Assembly: GCA_015485235.1 (NCBI GenBank)
Contig: WFTX01000164.1
Span: 1-7,077, forward strand
Direction: 5' to 3'
DNA length: 7,077 bases
Origin: Nitrospirota bacterium
Lineage (GTDB): Bacteria > Nitrospirota > Thermodesulfovibrionia > Thermodesulfovibrionales > JdFR-85
Below the pieces are notes generated by a model. The model saw only the letters and a program-made list of their open reading frames with translations, had not been told where the DNA came from and searched no databases. Shown here in pieces: positions 1-6,334 of this stretch. The position numbers and the translations under genes were made by a program. The stretch's first letter is position 1, and every line of letters starts with the position of its first letter.

Positions 1-1
1 G

Positions 2-178
2 CTCACCTTCAGGAGAGGTTCCCCCGAAGACCTCCGGAGGAAACTATGCCATCTTCTGGACAATGAAAACCTCAGGAGAGAATTCGGCCGGAAGGGGAAA
101 AAATATGCCGGAGAGTTTTCCTGGGACAGGATTGCATCCCGGTTCGAGGATGCCCTGAATGAGGTTGCGGATGGGTAG
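2..178 (+). CDS. Glycosyltransferase family 4-like protein, C-terminal fragment (5' end outside window)
   Basis: Reading from base 2, an open frame of 58 codons runs to a TAG at 176-178 with no start of its own, so this is the end of a gene that begins upstream. The peptide has the pattern seen at the C-terminus of GT-B fold, GT4-type glycosyltransferases: GSPEDLRRKL (the loop and helix after the nucleotide-sugar site), then LLDNENLRREFGRKGKKYA and a final FSWDRIASRFEDAL helix. In this family the segment packs back on the N-terminal domain after the sugar-donor site; the catalytic residues lie upstream and cannot be checked. The enzyme would transfer a sugar from an activated donor during cell-surface glycan assembly, but donor and acceptor cannot be told. 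The next gene starts inside its last codons, suggesting coupled translation. The family call rests on pattern only. Confidence 0.72.
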   Translation, partial: LTFRRGSPEDLRRKLCHLLDNENLRREFGRKGKKYAGEFSWDRIASRFEDALNEVADG

Positions 179-2393
179 AAAAAGGAAGAAAAAAATACCT
201 GCCCCGGAGATTCCTGCTGTTGGCAGGAAAGAAGTCCTTGTGGCACTCCTCATTCTCTCTCTTTCCATCGTGCTTTCCTACTGCTGGGTCCTTGACGGTA
301 CATGGGCGATGGATGATATGGTGGCTAACAGGTCGGTGAATATAGCGGATATCACGAATCTTGCCGGTTACAGAAAGATTGCGATGCTAACCTTCATGCT
401 TAACCAGAAGATCGGGGGGTTCAGTCCGGTCTCTTACAGAATTGTGAACATCCTGATCCACATCATCAACTCCATCCTCGTTTTCTTTATCGCCTTCAGG
501 ACGCTGAATAACCTTGATAGAAGGGATATCTCATTCTCTGCCTCGTTTCTTGCCGCAGCCTTTTTCGGCCTCCATCCAATCAATATAAATGCAGTTACCT
601 ATATTGTCCAGCGAATGGCATCGCTTGCCACGCTCTTCGTCCTCCTTTCCCTGGTGTTGTATTTTTTTGGCAGGACCGCCGGGAAGAAGGCAGTAAGCAT
701 GCTTTTCCTCATTCTCTCAGGGTTCAGCCTGAGCCTGGGGGTGCTGACCAAGGAAAATGCCATCCTCGGGATACCCCTCATCGGGCTGTATGAGATATTT
801 CTTATCAGAACTGAACGGAAACGACTTATACTTGTCGGGGGGATAGTTTTAGTGGTGCTGGTTGCAGGGGGCATATTTCTGATGAATGTCCTTGATCTGG
901 GGACGAAGTTAAGGGAGTTTGTTGAAGTATTCACCACCCATTTCAACGAGCCCCTGTCCGGTTACGACTGGATGGCCAAGGATGCAGGCTGGAGTCCCAA
1001 GGAGCATATCCTGACAGAGTTCCGGATTCTATCCCGGTATCTGGGACTCATCGTCTTTCCCCTCCCTTCGAGGTTCGTCTTCGACTGGTGGGGGTATCCC
1101 ATCTCCCAAAGCCTTACCGAGCCTTTTTCAACCCTTGGCGGGCTTTTTCTGCTGACAGGACTGATACTGTTCGCCGTTCTCGGCAGAAAAAGGTTTCCAT
1201 TCCTTTCCTTTGGGATATTATGGTATTTTCTGGCGATCTCCCTTGAGAGTTTTATTGCTGTCGGATCTGACCTGTATTTCGAGCACCGGAACTATCTTCC
1301 AATGACAGGACTGAGCTTTGGTGTGCTGGCGGAGGCAGCTCTGTTTATTAAAAAACGGAGCCCCCGGGTCTTTGAACAGAGGGCCTTCCCCTGGATTGCA
1401 GCGATAGTCGTTATTTCAGTCCTTGGCGGGTTTACCATCAAGAGAAACATGGTCTTCCGTGATTCCATCACCCTCTGGAGCGATACCGTAAAGAAGGCTG
1501 AAGGCAACCTGAGGGCAAGGGTGGCTCTCGGGAATGCCTATCTGAGGGAAGGCAGACTTGATGATGCAATAAGACTATATGAGGAATCAGTGAGGAAAGG
1601 TTTTGCTGCAAGGTCACCTCTATTCTTCACTGATGCGGCTTACACCCTGGGAATGATGTATCTTTCGAGACCTGATCTTGAAAAAGCAGAACGGATCATA
1701 AGCGTGCTTGAGAAGCTCACCACGCCTTCATGGCAGATAAACGTCCTGAAAGGTCTCTATCTTCAGAAAAAGGGGTATCTCTCGAAAGCCATCGGCTTTT
1801 TTGAAAAGGCCAGGGAGTATGAATCCCCCTTTGCAAAGACCTTGGTGAATACCATGATGGGGGATGCCTATCTGGAAGGAGGGCTTCCGGGAAAAGCGAA
1901 AAGATATTATGAAAGGGCCCTTGCCATAGATCCAAAATTTTCCTCTGCCTACTACGGGCTTGCCCAGATCGCCCTCAGGCAGAACCGGCCCGATGAAGGT
2001 GAGAGACTCCTCAGAAAGGCCCTTGAGTATGATCCGGCCAATGTTCTGGCCCTTGCCGACCTTTCTGATCTGATGTTGATAAGAGGGAAGACGGAGAAGG
2101 CCCTTGAACTTGCACGACGGGCAGTATTCAGGAGTCCTCCCATGTATCAACCCTACATAAGTATGGGGAATGTACTCTATTTCATGGGGGATAAAGAGAA
2201 GGCCGATAAATTCTATGAGCGGGCCATCCGGAACGGTGCCCGGAGAGACATTGTAATATTCAGCAAGGTCAGGATGCACATACTCAGAGGTGAAAGGAAT
2301 GAGGCAAAGCGGCTCCTCCAGGAACTCCTGAAGAGCAGGGATATTTCTGACAGGATGAGAAATGTTATTAGAAATGCTTATGACTCTCTCTGA
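159..2393 (+). CDS. Multi-pass membrane protein with GT-C/TMTC-like N-terminal half and C-terminal TPR repeats
   Basis: This is a 744-residue protein. Residues 1-25 are basic and cytoplasmic-like. About ten hydrophobic segments follow between 26 and 425 (for example 26-44, 92-113, 127-138, 147-171, 178-194, 222-242, 325-341, 348-367, 382-397 and 408-425). Between the first two is an acidic MDDMVANRSV stretch (D52, D53), the position where GT-C transferases such as protein O-mannosyltransferases and eukaryotic TMTC proteins keep a catalytic acid. Family-like motifs are GLHPININAVTYIVQR (137-152), LTKENAI (196-202) and FEHRNYLP (374-381). Residues 452-728 form about eight TPR units with typical AYLREGRLDDAI-type helices, probably a protein-binding arm. 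ATG at 159 has GAGGA at 146-150; in-frame ATG at 171 has GAGG at 161-164 and is nearly as good. It overlaps the preceding glycosyltransferase, so a role in surface glycan or glycoprotein assembly is likely. Enzyme activity is inferred, not shown. Confidence 0.75.
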   Translation: MRLRMGRKRKKKIPAPEIPAVGRKEVLVALLILSLSIVLSYCWVLDGTWAMDDMVANRSVNIADITNLAGYRKIAMLTFMLNQKIGGFSPVSYRIVNILIHIINSILVFFIAFRTLNNLDRRDISFSASFLAAAFFGLHPININAVTYIVQRMASLATLFVLLSLVLYFFGRTAGKKAVSMLFLILSGFSLSLGVLTKENAILGIPLIGLYEIFLIRTERKRLILVGGIVLVVLVAGGIFLMNVLDLGTKLREFVEVFTTHFNEPLSGYDWMAKDAGWSPKEHILTEFRILSRYLGLIVFPLPSRFVFDWWGYPISQSLTEPFSTLGGLFLLTGLILFAVLGRKRFPFLSFGILWYFLAISLESFIAVGSDLYFEHRNYLPMTGLSFGVLAEAALFIKKRSPRVFEQRAFPWIAAIVVISVLGGFTIKRNMVFRDSITLWSDTVKKAEGNLRARVALGNAYLREGRLDDAIRLYEESVRKGFAARSPLFFTDAAYTLGMMYLSRPDLEKAERIISVLEKLTTPSWQINVLKGLYLQKKGYLSKAIGFFEKAREYESPFAKTLVNTMMGDAYLEGGLPGKAKRYYERALAIDPKFSSAYYGLAQIALRQNRPDEGERLLRKALEYDPANVLALADLSDLMLIRGKTEKALELARRAVFRSPPMYQPYISMGNVLYFMGDKEKADKFYERAIRNGARRDIVIFSKVRMHILRGERNEAKRLLQELLKSRDISDRMRNVIRNAYDSL

Positions 2394-2397
2394 TTTC

Positions 2398-2427
2398 TTG
2401 CAAATTCTCATGAAAATTTCATAAAAT
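2398..2427 (+). promoter_or_regulatory. Candidate sigma-70 promoter of the por operon
   Basis: TTGCAA at 2398-2403 (4 of 6 to TTGACA) and TAAAAT at 2422-2427 (5 of 6 to TATAAT) are separated by 18 bases in an AT-rich gap directly after the TPR gene stop. Transcription would start near 2434, giving a leader of about 48 bases. A short dyad, GGTG/CACC at 2441-2453 with a 5-base loop, lies in that leader and may mean nothing. No terminator is visible between the TPR gene and porC, so read-through is also possible. Confidence 0.45.
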
Positions 2428-2469
2428 ACCAGAACTTTTTGGTGATAAGCACCTAAATCCCGTAATACT

Positions 2470-2475
2470 GGAGGA
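2470..2475 (+). promoter_or_regulatory. Ribosome binding site fixing the porC start
   Basis: GGAGGA at 2470-2475 lies 6 bases before the ATG at 2482. The in-frame TTG at 2476 would touch the Shine-Dalgarno directly, so it is rejected as the start. Confidence 0.8.
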
Positions 2476-2481
2476 TTGAGA

Positions 2482-3057
2482 ATGAAGGATACTGTTGAGA
2501 TCAGATGGCATGGCAGGGGAGGACAGGGGACTGTTACTGCTGCCAAGGTCCTTGCTGATGCCTGCCTGAGTACAGGGAAGAATGTCCAGGCATTCCCCGA
2601 GTATGGTCCCGAAAGGGCCGGTGCCCCGCTGAGGGCATACAACCGGATCAGTGACAGGGAACTACGTCTTCACTGTCCTGTCCTGAATCCAAATATAGTC
2701 ATAGTGGCTGATCCGACTCTTCTGGACAGTATAGATGTGCTTGAGGGCGCCCCTGATGATGCTGTGCTCCTTGTAAATACATCCAAATCACCGGAGGAGG
2801 TCAGGGAAAAGACATCCGCCAAACCGGGCCAGAAGGTAGTCACCGTCGATGCAACGAAGATATCTCTTGAGACAATAGGCCGCAACCTTCCCAATGCCTG
2901 CATGCTCGGGGCACTGGCAAAGGTTACAGGCATAGTCTCTATTGATACCCTGCTTGAGGACATCAAGGCGAGCTTCGGATCGAAGTTCTCACAGAAGATA
3001 ATCACGGGAAACCTTGAGGCTGCCAGAAGAGGATATGAGGAGGTAAAGGAAGGATGA
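2482..3057 (+). CDS. porC: Pyruvate:ferredoxin oxidoreductase (pyruvate synthase), gamma subunit
   Basis: This 191-residue protein is the gamma subunit of a four-subunit 2-oxoacid:ferredoxin oxidoreductase. The complex interconverts pyruvate plus CoA with acetyl-CoA, CO2 and reduced ferredoxin in the cytoplasm; the gamma domain helps bind CoA and close the active site. The sequence shows the family start EIRWHGRGGQGTVTAAKVLA (residues 6-25), the FPEYGPERAGAP motif (38-49), and later NACMLGALAKVTG (138-150). Length matches a stand-alone gamma subunit; in single-chain enzymes this is one internal domain. ATG 2482 is preferred because of its Shine-Dalgarno. The stop overlaps the start of porD by 4 bases (ATGA), a mark of translational coupling. 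Pyruvate rather than 2-oxoglutarate or 2-oxoisovalerate as substrate is inferred from the whole operon, mainly from PorB. Confidence 0.9.
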   Translation: MKDTVEIRWHGRGGQGTVTAAKVLADACLSTGKNVQAFPEYGPERAGAPLRAYNRISDRELRLHCPVLNPNIVIVADPTLLDSIDVLEGAPDDAVLLVNTSKSPEEVREKTSAKPGQKVVTVDATKISLETIGRNLPNACMLGALAKVTGIVSIDTLLEDIKASFGSKFSQKIITGNLEAARRGYEEVKEG

Positions 3058-3338
3058 AAGGATGGAAGGACTTAGAAATAGGCGCAATTACCAAGGCAGG
3101 AAGCGCTGATGAGTACAATACCGGTTCATGGCGGGCATTCCGGCCTCAGTGGATCGAGGAGAACTGTATTCAGTGTCTTTTCTGCTGGATTTACTGCCCT
3201 GATTCCGCAGTGACCGTAAAGGACGGCAAAAGGGGAGAGTTTGATTACCTCCATTGCAAGGGCTGTGGCATCTGTGCCCGGGAGTGTCCCGGCAAGAAGG
3301 GCAAGAAGGCGATAGTAATGGTAGAGGAGGGCAAATAA
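3054..3338 (+). CDS. porD: Pyruvate:ferredoxin oxidoreductase, delta subunit (2x[4Fe-4S] ferredoxin-like)
   Basis: This 94-residue protein is the electron-transfer subunit of the complex. It has two classic cluster motifs: C38-x2-C41-x2-C44-x3-C48-P and C68-x2-C71-x2-C74-x3-C78-P, enough for two [4Fe-4S] clusters that pass electrons from the cluster in PorB to free ferredoxin. The N-terminal part (residues 9-36, with the GSWRAFRPQW segment) is the usual lead-in of PorD and separates it from an ordinary small ferredoxin. The protein ends in a lysine-rich stretch, GKKGKKAIVMVEEGK. The start overlaps the porC stop by 4 bases, and the stop is immediately followed by the porA ATG, so the three genes are surely co-translated. 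Confidence 0.92.
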   Translation: MKGWKDLEIGAITKAGSADEYNTGSWRAFRPQWIEENCIQCLFCWIYCPDSAVTVKDGKRGEFDYLHCKGCGICARECPGKKGKKAIVMVEEGK

Positions 3339-4517
3339 ATGGGAAAGAAACTTGCTGTTACAGGAAACCAGGCCGTTGCTGAGGCCATGAGACAGATAAA
3401 TCCCGATGTCTGCGCTGCCTATCCGATAACCCCGTCCACCGAGGTCATGCAGAGGTTTGCATCCTTTGTTGCTGATGGTAAGGTGGATACGGAACTGGTT
3501 ACGGTGGAGAGTGAGCACAGTGCGATGTCTGCCTGTATAGGGGCGGCTGCTGCAGGAGGCCGCGTGATGACAGCCACCAGTTCCCAGGGGCTTGCCCTGA
3601 TGTGGGAGATGTTACATATAGCCTCGGGCATGAGGTTCCCCATAGTCATGCCCCTTGTGAACAGGGCGCTTTCAGCGCCTATAAATATCCATGGGGACCA
3701 CTCCGACGGAATGGGCTCACGGGACTGCGGCTGGATCCAGCTTTTTTCCGAGAACGGTCAGGAGGCCTATGACAACCTCATCCAGGCGATACGGATTGCA
3801 GAGCATGATGATGTCAGGCTTCCTGCAATGGTCTGCATGGACGGCTTCATAATAAGCCACTCCATAGAGAGCATGGAGTACCTTCCGGATGATGTGGTCA
3901 GGAACTTCATAGGCGAGTTCAGGCCCAAAAATCCCCTTCTCGACATAGAGAATCCTGTCACATACGGTCCCCTTGTGCTGCCTGATTTCTTCATGGAATT
4001 CAAACGGCAGCAGCATGAGGCGATGCTTAATGTGAAGGATGTGGTCCTTGATGTTGCCAGGGAGTTTGAGAAGATATCAGGCCGTGGATATGGCCTTTTC
4101 GAGGCATACCGGCTTGATGATGCCGAACTGGCCCTGGTGATACTCAACTCAGCTGCCGGGACTGCAAAGGATGTTATAGATGAGTACCGGGAGAAGGGTA
4201 TCAAGGTCGGCTTGCTGAAACCGCGGCTTTTCAGACCGTTCCCTTACAAGGAGGTTGCCGAGGCCCTCTCCAGTGCCAGGGTGATCGGCGTTCTCGACAG
4301 GGCGGATTCACTGGGTGGATTCGGGCCCATGTACATGGAGATATCTTCCGCCATGACCACGAATGGAGCAAAACCCCTGATGATAAACAAGATCTACGGG
4401 CTTGGCGGCCGTGATTTCATGCCTGAGCATGTAGTCCAGGTTATCGACGAATTAAAGGAGATAGCCGAAACAGGAAATATCAGGCTCCAGAAGGATTTCC
4501 TCGGGGTCAGGGAGTAA
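3339..4517 (+). CDS. porA: Pyruvate:ferredoxin oxidoreductase, alpha subunit
   Basis: This 392-residue protein is the alpha subunit, carrying the pyrimidine-binding half of the thiamine diphosphate site plus the transketolase C-terminal-like domain. Visible family motifs are AAYPITPSTEVMQ (residues 26-38), VTVESEHSAMSACIGAAAAG (54-73), TATSSQGLALMWEMLH (78-93), and NRALSAPINIHGDHSD with GSRDCGWIQ (108-133), all typical of PorA and contacting cofactor or pyruvate. The C-terminal part (about 265-392) has the KVGLLKPRLFRPFP and GVLDRADSLGGFGPM segments. The ATG directly follows the porD stop; AGGAGG at 3325-3330, inside porD, lies 8 bases upstream. Length is normal for a separate alpha chain. 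The downstream partner porB is unusually far away, behind a repeat-filled gap. Confidence 0.93.
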   Translation: MGKKLAVTGNQAVAEAMRQINPDVCAAYPITPSTEVMQRFASFVADGKVDTELVTVESEHSAMSACIGAAAAGGRVMTATSSQGLALMWEMLHIASGMRFPIVMPLVNRALSAPINIHGDHSDGMGSRDCGWIQLFSENGQEAYDNLIQAIRIAEHDDVRLPAMVCMDGFIISHSIESMEYLPDDVVRNFIGEFRPKNPLLDIENPVTYGPLVLPDFFMEFKRQQHEAMLNVKDVVLDVAREFEKISGRGYGLFEAYRLDDAELALVILNSAAGTAKDVIDEYREKGIKVGLLKPRLFRPFPYKEVAEALSSARVIGVLDRADSLGGFGPMYMEISSAMTTNGAKPLMINKIYGLGGRDFMPEHVVQVIDELKEIAETGNIRLQKDFLGVRE

Positions 4518-4527
4518 AGACCACAGG

Positions 4528-4557
4528 TTAAGATCAAGGTCAAGGATAAGAGATAAA
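4528..4557 (+). repeat. Degenerate hexamer tandem repeat in the porA-porB gap
   Basis: Five units of period 6 can be laid end to end: TTAAGA, TCAAGG, TCAAGG, ATAAGA and GATAAA. Two adjacent units are identical and the others share the central AA. The block starts 10 bases after the porA stop. It has no clear dyad and no convincing ORF. The wider gap, 4518-4629, holds no gene that I can support. Confidence 0.6.
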
Positions 4558-4570
4558 AATGAAAGTTAAA

Positions 4571-4607
4571 TCAACTCAACCAATAACCAATAACGAATAA
4601 CCAATCA
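4571..4607 (+). repeat. Short tandem repeats: TCAAC x2, then four heptamers
   Basis: TCAACTCAAC at 4571-4580 is followed in phase by four heptamers at 4580-4607: CCAATAA, CCAATAA, CGAATAA and CCAATCA. The first two are identical and the third and fourth each differ at one base. The array is A-rich on the coding strand and ends 15 bases before the porB Shine-Dalgarno. It resembles the short tandemly repeated heptamers known from some bacterial intergenic regions; a function is not evident. Confidence 0.75.
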
Positions 4608-4622
4608 ACAGGTTTATTTCGA

Positions 4623-4628
4623 AAGGAG
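4623..4628 (+). promoter_or_regulatory. Ribosome binding site fixing the porB start
   Basis: AAGGAG at 4623-4628 lies 7 bases before ATG 4636. An in-frame TTG at 4630 is only 1 base from it and is therefore not a credible start. porB thus has its own strong initiation site, as would be needed after an untranslated gap of over 100 bases. Confidence 0.8.
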
Positions 4629-4635
4629 TTTGGCT

Positions 4636-5592
4636 ATGAGTACAACGCCACTGAGATTAAAGGAATTGTCAAAAAAAGATGAGCTCCTCACAGGAGGGCA
4701 CAGGCTCTGTGCAGGTTGCGGCGCTCCCATAGCGGTAAGGCAGGTGCTCCTTGCTGCGGAGATGCCGGTGATAGCCTCCAATGCTACGGGTTGTCTGGAG
4801 GTCTCCACAACGATCTATCCCTATTCAGCCTGGAAGATCCCCTGGATTCATACCGCCTTTGAGAATGCGGCAGCCACCATTTCGGGGGTTGAGGCCATGT
4901 ACAGGTCATTGAAGAAGCAGGGAAAGATCAAGGAAAGAATAAAGTTCATAGCCTTCGGCGGAGACGGCGGCACCTATGACATCGGGTTCCAGAGTCTCTC
5001 AGGGGCGATGGAACGGGGTCACGATATAGTTTATATCTGTTATGACAACGGGGCCTACATGAATACCGGCATCCAGCGTTCGAGCGCCACTCCTCTCGGG
5101 GCCAATACCACAACAAGCCCTGCCGGATCAGTGATTCCAGGCAAAGTCCAGCCGAGGAAGAACCTGACGAAGATAATGGCCGCCCATGGTATACCCTATG
5201 TGGCCCAGACCACACCGGCCCACTGGCGGGACCTGATGACCAAGGTGAGAAAGGCCCTCGATGTTGACGGCCCGGCCTTCATAAACGTCCTTGCCTCCTG
5301 TAACCGGGGATGGAGAACTCCTACTGATACGACCATAGCCGATACAAAAATGGCGGTAGAGACGTGTTTCTGGCCCCTCTACGAGTATGAGAACGGGAGG
5401 CTTACAATAAACTATAAGCCAAAGGAGAAGAAGCCCGTTACTGAGTTCCTGAAGACACAGGGAAGGTTCAAGCACCTCTTTTCCCCTGAGAACGAGGGTA
5501 TTCTTGAACGGGCACAGGAACTGGTCGACAGGGAATGGGAGGCCCTTCTGAGGGAAGAATCCCTGTATAAGTCAGAGGAAGAGAAGGCATAA
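4636..5592 (+). CDS. porB: Pyruvate:ferredoxin oxidoreductase, beta subunit (thiamine diphosphate and [4Fe-4S] binding)
   Basis: This 318-residue beta subunit binds the diphosphate of thiamine diphosphate and the proximal [4Fe-4S] cluster, so decarboxylation and first electron transfer occur here. Cluster ligands are C25 and C28 (LCAGCG), C53 (ATGCLE) and C222 (ASCNRGW). The 3- and 25-residue spacings of the first three equal those known in Desulfovibrio africanus PFOR. The thiamine site is GGDGGTYDIG (108-117) followed by the Mg-ligand region YDNGAYMNTGIQRSS (136-150). The run TGIQRSSATPLGANTTTSPAG is much like pyruvate-specific PorB proteins, which is why pyruvate is preferred to other 2-oxoacids. 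The C-terminus (about 287-318) is a charged helix. It belongs to the por operon but lies 118 bases after the porA stop, across tandem repeats. Confidence 0.93.
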   Translation: MSTTPLRLKELSKKDELLTGGHRLCAGCGAPIAVRQVLLAAEMPVIASNATGCLEVSTTIYPYSAWKIPWIHTAFENAAATISGVEAMYRSLKKQGKIKERIKFIAFGGDGGTYDIGFQSLSGAMERGHDIVYICYDNGAYMNTGIQRSSATPLGANTTTSPAGSVIPGKVQPRKNLTKIMAAHGIPYVAQTTPAHWRDLMTKVRKALDVDGPAFINVLASCNRGWRTPTDTTIADTKMAVETCFWPLYEYENGRLTINYKPKEKKPVTEFLKTQGRFKHLFSPENEGILERAQELVDREWEALLREESLYKSEEEKA

Positions 5593-5606
5593 CCTTAAAG
5601 AGGACC

Positions 5607-5627
5607 GGCTGAGGTATGCCCCCAGCC
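5607..5627 (+). other. Small hairpin just after porB, possible weak terminator or processing site
   Basis: GGCTG at 5607-5611 can pair with CAGCC at 5623-5627, and GG/CC inside it add two more pairs across a mismatch. It begins 14 bases after the porB stop. No run of T follows (the next bases are TTGAGAGC), so a classical intrinsic terminator is not supported. Confidence 0.25.
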
Positions 5628-5663
5628 TTGAGAGCATGGATAAGCAACTGGGAGGGCAACTCT

Positions 5664-5692
5664 TTGCATATTCAGGGGTTTTCTGGTATAGT
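5664..5692 (+). promoter_or_regulatory. Candidate extended -10 promoter for mglBA
   Basis: TATAGT at 5687-5692 (5 of 6 to TATAAT) is preceded by TG at 5684-5685, making an extended -10. TTGCAT at 5664-5669, a weak -35 (3 of 6), is 17 bases upstream. Transcription would begin near 5699 and give a leader of about 140 bases before mglB. The same stretch can also be read as a sigma-54-like element: GG at 5654-5655, ten bases, then GC at 5666-5667 within TTGCA. The -24 half fits poorly, so sigma-70 is the better reading. Confidence 0.4.
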
Positions 5693-5712
5693 TAAATGGA
5701 TGGTAAGCGTAT

Positions 5713-5734
5713 CCCCCGTGGTCTTGTGAGGGGG
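5713..5734 (+). other. GC-rich hairpin in the mglB leader
   Basis: CCCCC at 5713-5717 can pair with GGGGG at 5730-5734 around a 12-base loop containing GGTCTT. It sits just downstream of the likely transcription start. No T-tract follows, so it is not a terminator. It could be a leader RNA element, but five pairs alone are weak evidence. Confidence 0.3.
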
Positions 5735-5766
5735 TCGAACGAGTGAAGGATAGTTCTTGCAATAGA

Positions 5767-5791
5767 TTTCCTGCGGTCTTACCACAGGAAA
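5767..5791 (+). promoter_or_regulatory. 11-base inverted repeat (operator or RNA hairpin) upstream of mglB
   Basis: The left half TTTCCTGCGGT (5767-5777) and the reverse complement of the right half, TTTCCTGTGGT (5781-5791), match at 10 of 11 positions, with a 3-base CTT between them. As RNA this folds into 7 pairs, one C-A mismatch and 3 more pairs over a tight loop. As DNA it is a good two-fold regulator site. It lies 48 bases before the mglB start and about 75 bases past the proposed -10, so an RNA role or a roadblock-type operator fits better than direct promoter occlusion. A smaller dyad, TCCCT/AGGGA, follows at 5800-5815. Confidence 0.5.
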
Positions 5792-5839
5792 GATCAATAT
5801 CCCTTAATGTAGGGAAATAAAGAAACACCTGGTGGGGGT

Positions 5840-6325
5840 ATGTCAGAGTTTGTGATGTACGAGCCGGAGTTCCGGCGTATCGAGGAGGAACTGAAGAGGC
5901 TCTTTCAGCAGGCGAATGCAAAGCTCGTCTTCCTCGTTGACAAGAACGGCCAGCTGATCGCCTCTGCCGGGGATACCCATGACATAGATACCACAGCACT
6001 TGCCTCACTGACGGCGGGAAACATCGCCGCCACGGGAGGCATTGCCAAACTTCTGGGCCAGAAGGAATTCTCCATACTCTTTCACGAAGGTGAGAAGGAC
6101 AATATACATATTTCTCTCATCGCCGACAAGGTGATACTTGTGGTGGTCTTTGATCAGCGTTCTTCCCTCGGACTCGTCAGGCTGCGGGTGAAAAGGTCAG
6201 CGGAGTCCCTCACACGGGTCTTCCGGCAGATGGAAGACAAGACAAGGGTGGCCCGGGAGGAAAAGGTTGAACCTTCGCCCTTTGCCGAGATAACCGATGA
6301 AGACATTGACCAGCTTTTCAGATAG
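5840..6325 (+). CDS. mglB: MglB-like roadblock/LC7 domain protein, GTPase-activating partner of MglA
   Basis: This 161-residue protein is the partner of the GTPase encoded next to it. In Myxococcus xanthus the MglB homodimer binds one MglA-GTP, speeds its GTP hydrolysis and so sets MglA to one cell pole. Visible here are the MYEPEFRRIEEEL N-terminal helix (6-18), the roadblock core KLVFLVDKNGQLIASAG (28-44), IDTTALASLTAGNIAATGGI (49-68), FHEGEKDNIHISLIADKVIL (81-100) and DQRSSLGLVRLRV (105-117). A charged linker leads to the C-terminal SPFAEITDEDIDQLF (146-160), closely like the M. xanthus MglB tail that contacts MglA. There is no signal peptide or membrane segment, so it is cytoplasmic. The start has only a G-rich upstream stretch (GGTGGGGG, 5831-5838) with tight spacing, a poor Shine-Dalgarno; ATG 5855 is an alternative but would lose the conserved N-terminus. 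Confidence 0.92.
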   Translation: MSEFVMYEPEFRRIEEELKRLFQQANAKLVFLVDKNGQLIASAGDTHDIDTTALASLTAGNIAATGGIAKLLGQKEFSILFHEGEKDNIHISLIADKVILVVVFDQRSSLGLVRLRVKRSAESLTRVFRQMEDKTRVAREEKVEPSPFAEITDEDIDQLFR

Positions 6326-6328
6326 GAA
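6324..6328 (+). promoter_or_regulatory. Ribosome binding site for the GTG start of mglA
   Basis: AGGAA at 6324-6328 overlaps the mglB stop codon (6323-6325) and is 6 bases from GTG 6335. The protein begins MSFINYSTREINCKIVYYG, which matches the family start exactly, so the GTG is credible. Confidence 0.75.
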
Positions 6329-6334
6329 CGGCAA

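Noticed and set aside
1728..2642. 304-codon open frame on the minus strand opposite the TPR region
   Set aside because: It runs across the end of the TPR gene and into porC, both of which have clear family motifs on the plus strand; the minus-strand peptide shows no recognisable domain and is a codon-bias shadow.
4559..4600. Possible 13-residue peptide (MKVKSTQPITNNE) in the porA-porB gap
   Set aside because: It has no ribosome binding site, and its codons are just the tandem repeats read in one frame.
4571..4607. CRISPR-like repeat
   Set aside because: Units are 5-7 bases and directly abutting, with no spacers and no cas genes nearby.
5607..5627. Intrinsic terminator after porB
   Set aside because: The stem is short with a mismatch and is not followed by a T-run; it is listed only as a weak hairpin.
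5616..5729. Possible 37-residue ORF beginning MPPALRAWISNWEGN after porB
   Set aside because: A GAGG lies only 1 base from the ATG, the composition is unlike the neighbours, it contains the promoter candidate, and no family is recognisable.
5696..5746. Possible 16-residue leader peptide (MDGKRIPRGLVRGSNE) at the start of the mglB leader
   Set aside because: It has no Shine-Dalgarno, would be almost leaderless, and shows no run of regulatory codons that would suggest attenuation.
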